A stretch of DNA of 64,000 nt, from NCBI RefSeq assembly GCF_022539665.2, contig NC_081335.1, positions 1,240,001 through 1,304,000 of the forward strand. Reading direction: 5' to 3'. Shown piece by piece: positions 52,637 through 64,000 of this stretch; within the stretch, counting starts at the first letter, position 1; each line of letters starts with the position of its first letter. A program made the position numbers and the translations under genes. The notes under the pieces were generated by a model, which was given only the letters and a program-made list of their open reading frames with translations, searched no databases and was not told the origin of the DNA. Source of the stretch: Daphnia carinata. Its lineage: Eukaryota; Arthropoda; Branchiopoda; Diplostraca; Daphniidae.

Positions 52637-55600
52637 TCTTCCGTCTATATTCAAAAGTTACATATCGTCTACATAATCCTGCTCTCTATTAGCAGCTCAT
52701 AGAGACGCATGGTGAGCACGAGAATTTCAAAAGAACTGAAATAAAAGTTGGCAAAACTATAAATAACCAGCAGGAGAGGCAGTGGATGGTGTTCGGTTAA
52801 CAGCAGCAATAGGCAACACTGAACACGCGTGAAAAGGACCTGAAGAGCTCATCTGTCGTTTCTGAGGAAGGGTGAAGGAAAGAGAGACCAGAAGTGACGG
52901 AGATGAAGCGCAAGTCGCCAACCATGTCAGCTTCATATTCTCTGGCTAGTAAATTGCGATGCGCACCACGTACTCGGCTGCTGTGTATCTGCCGGACGGA
53001 ATTGAGCTGATGAATATTCATACCTTTTACACGCCTGGCCAGACGTGCTCGCTGGACTATAGAAGACAGACCAGATAAATCATCCTACGCATGTTTGCTC
53101 CCCTACATGAAGGAAAATCTGGGTATGCCCAAAATAGCTGAACTACCAACATCTTGGGCTGAAAAATGATGAGACCCAAGAGAAAGGAAGAGGTTGTGCC
53201 AACGCCATTAAGCCGACAGGTGAGAAGCAAAACCCACGAAGGGAAAAAAAAAGTCTTTTTGGTCTTCTGATGATTACGTTTCCCCATTGCCGCGCAAACC
53301 CATTTCAACTTCAGACCAAGTTGTAACGTTATTTCATAATTATCTTCATTTTATATAACATCATTTGTTGCACTAGATTTCTTCGTTGCGTGATGGAGCC
53401 GCCTCTGCAACGTTCTCAGACGTCTAAATGTAGACAGCAATGGCCTGACCACACCATGAGGAGAGAGAGACGAAGAGCAATCAGAATGGATAGGATAGGA
53501 GGAGGAGGAAGGAACAACCTCAGGCTTTTGACGTTATTCCTCGTATGCAGCTCATTACAACCGTCGGACACGTGACGAAAGAAAAGATGAGAGCTAGATA
53601 AGATGAGGTACGTACACATACGTATATGTATAATCCTATTGGAGTTGTATAGAGCCATACAGAGACTAGAGACATAGAAGGGAAACTCGTGTTTACGTCC
53701 AGTTACGTGCCCGACGCCAAGTTTGACACTGAAGAATGATTATTACCGGAAAAAAAAAGATGACGTACATGGCGAAGAAAAAAAGATGAGAGAAAAAGGA
53801 ATTGAAAAAGATCCGTAGCTGCATATTTATTATTGCGGCTCAGCTTCTTTTATTTACGAATCGGAACGAATTAACGTCGAGTCATTTTTGGGATGGCTGC
53901 TGGTTTCTTTCAAAAAATGTTCCCACTTGAAATGTTGAAAATTCCTTTGCTGTCCATGTGTTTAGACAAGTCAAACTTAATTCAGTTTATCTTTGCATAC
54001 GATCGCAAATGATTGCGAAAGAGCTGAATATTCAAACTAACATTTCCCTTTTTGTTTTTATTTTGGCTAGGAGAAATCCTTTTTTTTTTTGTCGTGCTGT
54101 CATGCTTGGCGTGAGATGAAGCCATCACGTCACTTGGGGAGTGAAGATATTTCCGAAGCAAGGAACACATTTCTGGCCGATTGAATATGCTGGAAATTTC
54201 TCGAGATGCCAGCAGTTGGATGTGAAGTGGAAAGCATCGTCATCAGGTAAGCGCGCTATGTAAGCCCCAAGATGGATTCGATGACTGATAAAACAAATAA
54301 TAAGAACCTTGAAGAGCGAGAGAAAAGAGTCGTTCAACATGCAAAGGGGGAAAAAAAAAAAGAGCCATTCAAATCCCAACACTTGGGACATCGGTCGAGT
54401 GGGGGACTGATGTGTCAACATTGAAAAGGCCTGGGATATCGGCGATCTTCTTGAAAATTTCCAACAGCATCTTATCCACACACAAAAAAGTGCTTAGACA
54501 AAATCCTCTTTTTGTTTCAGACCCTTCACGAGCAAGTTCCGAGAATCAACCCCTCAGGTGTCATTCAACTTTTAAGGCCGCGTGACCGACATCTCAAGTA
54601 TTAGCTCCCACGGGTAAATACGAGCTCTCACGATGTTCATTTTTTTTCTTTTACCTTTCGGGATACTAAACTTACATTTGTATGTACATATTCATTTCAG
54701 GTTCTCCAGCGGCTCTGACAATTGACAACGACATGCACAACTCAATTTATTCTTCGCCTCCAACATGTTCGAAAAAAAAAGATGCAAACTCATTCATCGC
54801 AGTTGAGAGTGCCGACTGATTTCGTTGGTTCGACGAAAATTGTGCCTACACATCATCATTATATATCGTCAGGTGAGTGCACATTGAATTTTTTTTTCGT
54901 CTTTCTTCCTTTCCTTGTTGAACCGTACTTCATTTTCGAAGAAAAATCCCCATGCAATTCGACCTGCCTAAAGTGCAGGGGAATCACACGAAATCTTCAA
55001 AATGCAAAATCCCATTTGATGAGCTAATCAAGTGAGCGTTTTTTAATCTGATGCTACGCTAGCATTCAGATTTTCGTTTTAATATCTCGCGAATCATTGC
55101 GTCGTTTTCCGTCAGGAGTTTTTGAATCGTCAAATTTATTTGATTAGGAGAACTGACCAGAAGAGAATAGGTTTTTTTTTTTTCTTTTCTTTTATTTCTT
55201 TTTCCTCCTTTGTTGAATCAATTGGCCGCACCTTTGTAATAACACAGTCGGGAAACCTGTATTTAAAATAGGACCCCACCATTATATCATCATCATCATC
55301 CTGACCAAAAAAAAAAAAAAAAAAAGAAAATTGAAATGAAATGAGTTGCAATATCAAAGCCATAAAGCCAAATCAAAAAAATATATATATTTTAAGAGAT
55401 AGTTATAATGGCGGAAAAGATTTATACAGGTATTCGTCTGAGCAAACATTAACGGGTTTTTCTTCTTTCTCTTTGTTTTATTAAATTTCTTTCCTCCCTG
55501 GTAGCTTCAAACAATAAAGAAATATCTTCTAGTTGATGCCCCGCTTTTTTTTTTTTCTTAAAATGCGTGGCGCACAACATTCCTCCGCTAAATCGACTCT

Positions 55601-56953
55601 TTACATGCGCTCTTCTAATTGAAGTTAAGGGTCTGTATGACTAGTTATAAAGCAGGTTATTAGGTTCATAACAACAAGAAGAAATGCAGGGGAAAAAAAG
55701 ACATTTGTGTGTGTGACCTCCGTTTCCATCTGGGTCACTTCATCATCGTCATCACCGGCGTAAAGAAAGGGCGGGTAAAAGTAAGGGGGGAGAGAAGGCA
55801 ACAGGAAGCGCCCGTTCAATCTCGTTCTTTTTTAAAACAAACAAATGCGCCGTCTGCACGAGAACCTTCGATTTTTTTTTCTTCTTCAAAGAATCAAAAG
55901 ATTCAAGACAAGGGAATCTTAAAAATTTTTTTTTTTGAATTAATGATTTTTTTTTTTTCTCTCGAATCACCTTGAAAAAATTGCCTTTCCCCTAAAACAA
56001 GATGTAGTGATTTAACACAGTTTTTTTTATTTGTATATTACTCTCCTTTGTTAGTCCATCATAACATTCATGATTATCGATCACGTCATTCGGACATGTT
56101 GTTGACCGTGCGAACGCGGGGCGCTCCCGATTCAAAAAAAAAAAAAAAGGTGGAGATAGAAGATGGGGGGGGGGGGGGGGAGCCCTTTAAAAAATTCAGT
56201 TTTTTCTTTGAGTTTGAAAAAAAAAAAAAGGTAACAAGCAAAGCAAACAGAATTTTTTGAAGGGAAATAAACAAGATTGCCCGGTGGCAAACGAGTCGAA
56301 TGTTGTTGTTTGAACGTCTGCTTTTATTTTCGTGTGATTTCGATGGGAAGAAAAATGTTGATACAGACAGGCTTTACATGTCAGAGAATTTGCTTCTTCT
56401 TCTTGGTATCGTCAATGTCTGTCTGTATGTATACATATCTTCAGAAGCTGTCATTTTCCTTTTTTTTTTTGTGTGTCCAGTCAGTTGGCTATGCAAGGGA
56501 ATTAATCAGGAGACTCAACATTTTGATTTCACCTCCTCCCCCCTCCCAAAATCTTGATACATCTATTTCTTTATATTTTTTTTTTTCTCTTTTCGTCTTG
56601 ACGTCCTTGTTTTGAAATTTCAAATCGAAAATGTGTCCATCTTTTCATCCTCCCATATGCCAGAGAAAGTTGAAGAGACAAATCATTCACGCGTGCACGA
56701 AAATCTAGAGCTTCTGAAGGCATAGTAGAGAGAGAGCGTGTGCTACGCATGACACACCATCAGATTGTTTTTTTTTTTTCTCTTGTTTTACTTTTCTTTT
56801 CGATAGAAAAAAAAAATATCACAAACATTTTTTTTTTTTTTTTTGTGGGCCTATACGGGTGACTTGCGCCTGTCACCTGTCCGGATTCCCCTGGCCATCG
56901 GATGAACCGTGAACGCGTTCGCCCGGTTTTTTTTTTTTCGTTTTTCTTTCGAT

Positions 56954-57017
56954 TCCTAGTTAGTTGTCGAAAAACCAACAACTAGGAAAGGAATGTTTTC
57001 CGAGGAAAAGACATTCC
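56954..57017. repeat. Two adjacent imperfect hairpins
   Basis: The first pairs TTCCTAGTT with AACTAGGAA around an AT-rich loop (56953-56989). The second pairs GGAATG (56990-56995) with CATTCC (57012-57017), with further A/T and G/C pairs inside. No known small RNA is recognised. Confidence 0.4.
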
Positions 57018-57491
57018 CGAAGGTTTTGAAAAAAAAAAGAAAAAAGGAATCACGTATTTTCTCTTTTCCGTCTGCTGCCATTTGAAACGCGACGACGTTT
57101 TTGAATAAACTTGAACGAAACACACACACACACAAAAAAAAAAATGTTGGAAGGGAGGGGATTCTCGTTTTCTAACGGGGAAGGGTTTGATGGTCGTACA
57201 TTACTTTTCGTCTCGGAAGTTTATTCATCTTCTCGTTTTGCTTTTTTTTTTTTTTTGTTTCCCATTCCCCATTTTTCCATTATGAAATTTTCTACAAATG
57301 GCGGATATTATGCCTCGCGCGACTAGCGTTAAGTGAGTCGTAACTTTGGCTCAGTTTTTTCTTTTTCTTTTTGTTAATGATTTTGTTTTAAAGAAAAAAA
57401 AAAGGTTTCTTATTTGACCCCCCCTCTCAAAGTAATCAAAAGTCTGGGCATCTCATTTTTTCGAAAAAGAACCTTTTTCTTTCCCTTTTTT

Positions 57492-57518
57492 GTTGTTTCG
57501 CCTAAGGAACGAAACAAC
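57492..57518. repeat. 9-bp perfect inverted repeat
   Basis: GTTGTTTCG (57492-57500) and CGAAACAAC (57510-57518) flank the 9-nt loop CCTAAGGAA. Confidence 0.6.
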
Positions 57519-57906
57519 TAGAAAAGAGAAAACATATTTTGAAAAAAAAAAAAAAAATTGATCAATTCTTCTATGATGGCGGCGTGCGTTGATTCTCTTT
57601 TGACCACTTTGAATCAAAAAGGGAAGCAAAAAAGTCCCCCCTTTAAAAAAAACATTTTTTTGTTTTTTTTAACGAACTTCTTTCACGGCCATCCCTTCCG
57701 CCTTTTTTCTTCGTGAATTCCAAATAAGGTCTCTACCATTTCTCCTTTTTGTGTGTGTGTGGAACACCGCCACCGTGTGCAAAAGTGTGTCTATTATTAT
57801 ACACACACACACACATTTAATGATTCCTGATTTCGACTCTTGGAGGCGCAATCCATCATTTTTTTTCAGGTGTGTCTAAGTTTTTTGTTGGTATTTAAAA
57901 AAAAAG

Positions 57907-57949
57907 GGGGGTAGTAGATCGATGTAGGTGGCGTACTACCCCCTGCTGG
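57907..57949. promoter_or_regulatory. Inverted repeat overlapping a CTCF-like motif
   Basis: GGGGGTAGTA (57907-57916) and TACTACCCCC (57934-57943) are perfect 10-bp arms around a 17-nt loop. The right arm runs into CCCCCTGCTGG (57939-57949), which fits the reverse CTCF core (CCMYCTRSTGG). Confidence 0.4.
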
Positions 57950-58551
57950 CCAAAAAGATTTCAAGCTGAGTCGGAAATTGTTTTTTTTTTTTGTTTCTTT
58001 CTTTTCTTGATTCCCTCATTGTTGTTTCACACCACGGGGGTGTTAAAGGAACTCTTGTCTTTTAGCTGTGACGTGCCGGTTGATGGATCAGTCTATAGGA
58101 AATGCATCGTCTGCTCAAAGCGGCTTGTTGTTGTCTCCAAAACTGATGACATTAAAAGTTTCTTTTCTTTTTTTTTTTCTTTTTCTCTCTCTCCCCGTTG
58201 GCATCATTTGTAAAAAGACGCACTAGACATTCTTCTGTTTTTTTTTGTTTTTTTTGGTTTTTTTGTTTTCGTTCCCAAAAGTTGATGATGACGACGCCGC
58301 CCTCTCATAATTCATAAAAGCGGCTGGGTCGTCGTCAACGTCGTTCATAAAACGCGGCAGAAAAGCACTACTCTATACCTCCATCTCCTATTTAGATGAT
58401 ATAAACGATGTTCCTTTTTTTTTTCCTGTTTTGGTATCTTAAATAAGAGCTGAGCTTTTGCCGCATTTATTTCTTTTCGGGGGCGCAAGCTTTGAGTTAT
58501 TTTTTTTTTTTTTCCGGAAAAGGTTAAGAGCGTGTGCTAGGGTCACATGCG

Positions 58552-58563
58552 TAGGGGGCGCAG
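58552..58563 (+). promoter_or_regulatory. CTCF-like core TAGGGGGCGCAG
   Basis: Matches the best-conserved half of the CTCF motif (AGGGGGCGC); the upstream CCA part is poor. It lies about 0.6 kb from the other CTCF-like site, in the opposite orientation. Confidence 0.3.
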
Positions 58564-59020
58564 CCGGCGTTTATCCAAAAGTCCATACACCTTTAAGCAA
58601 AAAAAAAAAAAAAACACAAAATTTGTCAGCTTTTTAAAGAGTACGGCCCTGTTTTCCTTACTTTTCCATATTCTCTCTCGCACACGCTCTCCAAAAAAGT
58701 AGAGACCAAGGGTTCTCTCTTATTACACACAACATGCTGTGTGTGTATGTGTGCTCCTCCTCCTTTTTTACCCTATGGGCTTCGATACGCGGCTGGCAAG
58801 GGAAAAAAAACCCGAAGGGATCTCACTTACCCAAGATCGAGACCCACAGTTAGTCGTCCAGGCACAGGCCGGGTCGTCAGACTTGAAATTCTTTTTCTCC
58901 TTGCTGAAGTATTTCTTTTTTCTTGCTTTTCCCACTTTGGACATTCTATACAGATCAGAACAGACGGGCCAAGAGAGCACAGTTTGTGTGTATATGTTAT
59001 ACACGCATATTCGGACCTAG

Positions 59021-59042
59021 TATATATATATATATATATATA
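59021..59042. repeat. (TA)n microsatellite
   Basis: Eleven TA units, followed after a short break by another TATATATATA run near 59047-59056. Confidence 0.9.
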
Positions 59043-59219
59043 TCATTATATATATACACACCAGTGTGTTGCCAAGACGTTTGAGGTCTGTTCTTTTCTC
59101 AACATTTTTCGTGTTGATTTATCGCGTTTTTTTGTTGTTTTTTTTAGTTTTCTTTCGGGACGGTTTTTGAAGTTAAAAAAAAAAAATCGCATTTTTCTTG
59201 AACATCGGTTGATGAGTTA

Positions 59220-59256
59220 GTGTGTGTGTGTGTGTCTAGTGTGTGCGTGTGTGTGT
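59220..59256. repeat. (TG)n microsatellite
   Basis: Interrupted TG repeats over about 37 bp. Similar short CA/TG tracts occur at about 57799-57815, 58739-58752, 60544-60559 and 62915-62951. Confidence 0.8.
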
Positions 59257-62255
59257 TTCTCGCTCGACGAGCTACTGGCAGTGAATTTTTTTTTTCGTGT
59301 GATACTTAATCAACACCATCCTGATTTCCATTTTTGTTGGTGTTTGGAGTCAATGAAAAAAAAAAAGGAAGAAACTTCCTTGAAGGATATGATTGGTAAA
59401 TAATGATGCTTTCCATTTGATTTTTTTTTTTATGTTTTGAAGGGGATGGGGTTGATTTATTCGGATTAGGTAATTACAAAATACGTAAATGAAAAGCGAG
59501 GTGGGTGTAGGGAGGGTAGGAAAGAAAAAGAAAAAACGAACCCATCCCGTAGTCGTCTACGTCTTTTGCTGTATATTTGATTAACCCTCGGGATATTGGG
59601 TGATGATTGTCGAATGGGCGTGAACCGATTTGTCCAACCGTTTGAGGGAGGGGGGATGATGGACTGGATGCCGATTTCATAGAAATCTATCATTATGTTA
59701 CATCTACTAAAAAGATATTTTTTTTTTTTTCTTTCTTAGTTTTATGTTCCCCTTTCCTCTGGGTCGTTATTTGTTCTTGGGTAGTACGGCCATTGTTTAA
59801 AAAGGCAAAGTGGGGGGGGGGGGGGGGGCACGAAAAAGTCTGAAAGCGGAAAACGATGTTCTCATTATAAATGTAGGCAATAACAATGGCGTTCCGGAAG
59901 ATAAGTCGGACACCTCGAAGAAGTTCTCCCCCCTCCCACAAAATTATTATTCGTCAAATAGTTTGTGATGATGTTCACTTGATCACGTACGTACCTAACT
60001 AAAGCCCCTTCTGCGCATGTACCACCTTACCCCCGGAACGTGTCGAAGCAAACAAAAAAATGTGAAACATCCTCTTCTTTTCTCCATTCTGAAGTGTGCG
60101 GGAAATGATCGGCCGATGACACTCGATTTTTCTCTTTCTTTTTTAATGACACGAAAAAAATCTTTTCCGGTTAAATTGTTTGAAGCCTAACAGAGGGAGG
60201 GAGGCGCGTTGAACATCGTTATAAAATGTTTTGTTATTGCATTGATGCGTAGGCCCCTTTTTTTTTTCAGGCGTGTTGTATATACACAAGATGAGCTATT
60301 TACAGCTTTTATATAGAGTATAAATATAGGAGGGAGAAAGACTAAGGTCTGTTAAACTCGCGGGGTTAAAGGCATCGACATTTCACCCTCTCGCTCCACT
60401 AATAGAGGCAGACGCCTTCACTTCTTACGGCCCACCGCTAGCCCCCCCCCGTGCCTCCGTGAGCAGCAACGTCGGCGGTAGCGTCCCGTTTATGTTATTC
60501 ACGCCCTTTTTTTTTTTTCTCCACTCTCTTGTTTACCCTTTTTGTGTGTGTGTGTGTGTTTCTCACATCAACCGTGAGGAAGCTGGCCAGTAGCTTCTTT
60601 GTATACCATCCAGCTGAAAATGGAAGGATTTTTTTTGTTTTGTTGTGGGGTCGTGATTAGTAGGACGTGATCAACTCCCCTTGGCTTCTTCTTTTAGACT
60701 TGGATTAGTATATACACACATGTAGCTAACGTTGTGTATGTACAACATCCAACTGGAAAAAAGAGAGATCAGACTGCGTATTTATAGGATAGGCCTTTTT
60801 GGCTGTCGGATCGGCCGTCATCTAACGTTATCACGAAAATTCTATACCGATAGTATGGAGGTAACTGAAAGACACTTCTGAAAAAAAAAAAAAAAAAAAA
60901 AAATCTAAATTTTTTAAAGTTTGTTTTTGGGGAAGGAGAAAGTTTTTTTTTTTAAATATTTATTTTTCGAGAGCGCGCGGTTGTTGTTTGAATTTCTTAT
61001 CAATCCCGAGCCATCAGACGCACGTATAGGAGCAACAGTCGGAAGAATTGGAGGGGAGCATTGGGACATTGGAAAAACCTTTTTTTTTTTTCTTCTTCTT
61101 CTTCTTGTGACACAGTCGAATGTGCCCGCAAACAACATGACAAACATTTGGTGATGATTAATGGATCCATCAGCCAAGGGGATTGATTGCGGGTCCTTCT
61201 TTTTTTTTTTAAAGGGAAAAACCTTCGCAAGACTAAGAGTCGTTCTTCTTTTCAGCGTATTTACCAAACGTAATACGTAAAATCCTGTAGTATATAAAAG
61301 AAAAATCTGGCGAAATGATGGAACAGCTGTTGGCCATGAGCCTTTTTTTCTTTCTCCCCTCTGATGGTAGGCAAGTCAAACGAATTTTTTTTTTTTTGTC
61401 GGTATTTTTCAAAGTTCCTGTCGCTTGCAAAAGGCTCAGCTTCTCGAGCCATTATTTTAAACGCAACCGGTCAGCATCTGTTATCCCTCCTCCCCCACAT
61501 TTAAATTCATTTTCCAGAGCAGTTGCGCATGTTCCGTACCTGCACGCGGCCCTTTCTTTTTTTCCTTTGCCCCCTCCGCTTTAAATGAAAGGTTAACATA
61601 ATTCTATAGAGCTTTTAGTGTGACATTTGAAATCGGCAGTTTTCATCGCTAGAGGGGGGGGGGGGTTATCTTCTTCGTTGATTACCCAGAAGCTGTTGTC
61701 GATACCCCCACGATTCTTCTTCATTTATTAAGGAAGACACTGGGGGCCCCTTGCGTCTAGCCTAATCGATTAATCACCGGCCCTTTGCTCGACGTAAATG
61801 ACCATCGATGAGGGAGCAGTACAGCAGCCAAACCAAGATCAAAAGATGATTACAGGACATTTTTTTTTTTAAACAACCAAATAAGGAAACTGGTTCCTTA
61901 TATTATTTTTTTTTTTTTTCAAATTTCGAATTTTGTTTCCCCCCCCCTTGTTTAAAAACAAAATAATATTTTTTTTTCCGTCATAGTTGGGACATTCAGC
62001 TCGGGGTCGCGTGCCCCATTTTTTTCTTTGAAAATCTTTATTTATTCTGGCTCTTTGCAGCGGATTTCGTGTCGTGTCCTTTTCTATATCCAAGCGATTA
62101 GTGGGAAGCTTTTTGTCGTATTTTTTGTTTTTCAGTAAAAATAAAAAGGATGACCGTCTGATATAATGAGTTGCTAGACTAAACTGCCCCGCCGTTTGCA
62201 CTTAAAGAGCTCACTCAGATAGGATATCCCGGTAGACACACAATCCCTGACGGGC

Positions 62256-62281
62256 TTTTTTTTTTTTTTTTTTTTTTTTTT
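62256..62281. repeat. T26 homopolymer
   Basis: Longest T run in the window. It is likely to be variable in length and error-prone in assemblies. Confidence 0.9.
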
Positions 62282-62879
62282 ATCTTAAGATATTTTTGTT
62301 TTTAAAAGAAGATTGGCCTTATCACGTCGGCAGACGCAATGGCTTCTAAAAAAAAAAATTGAGATCGTTTATCCTATGGCTCTTGTTAAATTTACATTAA
62401 TGGACGGAAAGGAAGGGGGGAGACGTGATTTCTCTCTGTCTGCTTTCGTTCTTTTTTTTTTTTTTCCTTGATTACGGTATACGTTTTAAACCGCACAATT
62501 GAGACATCCTGCATCGCGAGGAAATGAAGGAGGACATTATAATTTCTTTTTTTTTTTTAATTTTGTTTTACGACTTTCTGGCTCTTTTACATTCGATTGC
62601 TGGGAAATGTATACATAGACGATATCAGTTTCTCTGCTTCCATATAAATCAAGAATCAGTCCCGATAGAATGGCTCGTAGTTTCGTTAGTTTTGAGGTTT
62701 ATATAGTTTTTCCTTCTTGGACTAGGGGGTTCCGTATATATTTTTTTTTCGTTCGTTTTTTACGATTGTGTACACTACTAGTACGGTTAGTTTAGTGAGT
62801 CCCAAAAAGAAAAATAAGAAGAGAAACGGAAGAGAAAAGAGCTGAAATGTTGTCAACAATTTACAAGTGGCCGACCGCG

Positions 62880-62903
62880 GACGCAGCTGTTAGTGTCTGC
62901 GTC
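62880..62903. repeat. Hairpin with 7-bp arms
   Basis: GACGCAG (62880-62886) and CTGCGTC (62897-62903) pair around a 10-nt loop in an otherwise AT-rich setting. Confidence 0.45.
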
Positions 62904-64000
62904 TTAAAAAACTCTGTGTGTGTGTGTATGTATTGGGTGTGTGTGTGTGTGCACGTGTTTATGTGTGTATATATATATATTCTTTAAAAAAAAAAAAAAA
63001 CGAGTTGCCAGGGGGTTTTGTATTTCCAACATTTTCTCAGTCTGTAAATGAACCTCAAACTCAATTAAGTTCGGTCGGATCGAAACACGTTTCCCATATC
63101 ATTTTGATTATAGGTTTTTTTTTCTTCGATGTAAAAAGGGATGGAGGAATGCGTGTCGAAGTCATTTCATTTTGAACAACAGCATTCCAAATTTTTTTGT
63201 TTGGATGTGTACGAATGAAAATGTTTTTTTTTTTTTTCTTGAATAATCGGTGGGCAATGTTATTTAAATTTGGCGCCGTTTAGACAAATCAAGGAGAAAG
63301 GAAATGACTCTCGTTCAGTTGGGTGCGGTACTCGTATCGGATATGCGCGCAATCAAAATTCGAAACTTATTTCTTTTTTTTTTTTCTTTTTCTCTTTTAT
63401 TTTTACGAACCGATACGAAAAGGAAATGTCGCGTCATTTAAAGCGAACGACCTTTGGCATGAAAAAAAAAAACCCACCACCAACATCTTGTTTGTTTTCT
63501 TTTAAAAACGTTTGAAATTTATTCGACTTCTATCATTTTTTTTTCTTTCTGTTTCCCATCTTTTCTGCCAAAACATCACACAAGTGGAAAACTGGTTGAT
63601 GTCGTAACTTCAGGCTGGCCTTACTGTCAACTCGATTTCTTGTTTTGTTTTTTTTTATTTTTGAAAAAATGGAGACGGAAAATCAGCTGTTTTGCTCGTG
63701 ATAACCTCTTTGCCGGTCGTATACGATCGAATCCAAAAGATTGCTAGCGCAACATGTCTGTTTGAAAATCACAGATTCTTGCCGTCCATCCAAATTTATT
63801 TTGATTCCACCTAACGGCCTCTTTATACCCAGATTCAACTTAATTATTTTTTACTCTTGAAAATGGGTCCTCTCTTTCAAACATATTTTTTTTTTTATTA
63901 ACAATGCGCAAGTGTCAGCAGCTCCCCCCTCCCAAAATCCATTGTAGTGCTCCTGACACGTTCGAAAATGGTGTTTATCCATCTGCGTTGATGATGATGA

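Larger units (their letters stand above)
52637..64000. other. 11-kb gene-free block rich in homopolymers and microsatellites
   Basis: No ORF here resembles a gene. Most of the longer frames are Phe/Lys-rich translations of T or A runs. The block is full of poly-T/poly-A runs of 8-26 nt, G runs (56165-56180, 59812-59828, 61654-61665) and TA or CA/TG microsatellites. It also has several hairpins and two CTCF-like motifs. I read it as the 5' flank or a long intron of a gene starting outside the window; a 5' UTR exon inside it cannot be excluded. Confidence 0.55.

Noticed and set aside
58727-58750. Palindrome-like ACACACAACATGCTGTGTGTGT
   Set aside because: Best explained by a CA/TG microsatellite meeting on both sides; not a specific hairpin.
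60544-64000. Many Phe- or Lys-rich open frames
   Set aside because: They are translations of poly-T or poly-A runs without splice sites or conserved motifs.

Overview
This is a window of a eukaryotic nuclear genome. All genes are split by short GT-AG introns, mostly 50-100 bp. The gene content and the compact introns suggest an arthropod, most likely a Daphnia-like branchiopod crustacean; this is inferred from gene content, not from a species marker. I rebuilt the exons by hand: every join keeps the reading frame, and most exon edges are supported by family conservation.

Layout. 0.2-7.0 kb (+): two tandem GH35 beta-galactosidase genes with 14 exons each, of identical lengths exon by exon. 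9.1-12.2 kb (-): GSK3/shaggy kinase. 13.5-14.4 kb (+): a small membrane-anchored protein I do not recognise. 14.6-16.4 kb (-): mitochondrial ribosomal protein uS9m, divergent from the mitochondrial 3-ketoacyl-CoA thiolase ACAA2 (16.7-18.4 kb, +). ACAA2 is convergent with CPSF3/CPSF73, the pre-mRNA cleavage endonuclease (18.5-21.5 kb, -). 21.9-22.2 kb (-): a two-exon 84-codon frame resembling the tail of an M1 aminopeptidase.

23.7-28.9 kb and 34.5-37.5 kb (-): two neighbouring three-Ig-domain, probably GPI-anchored cell-adhesion genes of the Dpr-interacting protein (DIP)/lachesin type. One has a His-rich insertion in Ig1; the other needs a GC-AG intron. 42.1-43.3 kb (-): an unrecognised coiled-coil protein. 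44.6-46.9 kb (-): an SLC7 LAT-type amino-acid transporter light chain, divergent from guanine deaminase (48.2-50.5 kb, +). 51.2-52.6 kb (+): a single-pass LRR membrane protein. 52.6-64 kb has no gene I can support. It is dense in homopolymer runs and microsatellites, with several hairpins and CTCF-like motifs, and is probably flanking or intronic DNA of a gene outside the window.

The genes are mostly unrelated housekeeping genes plus two local paralogue pairs (beta-galactosidases, DIP-like genes). I see no operon, virus, toxin, CRISPR array or intact transposon. Repeat, paralogy and motif statements are by eye.
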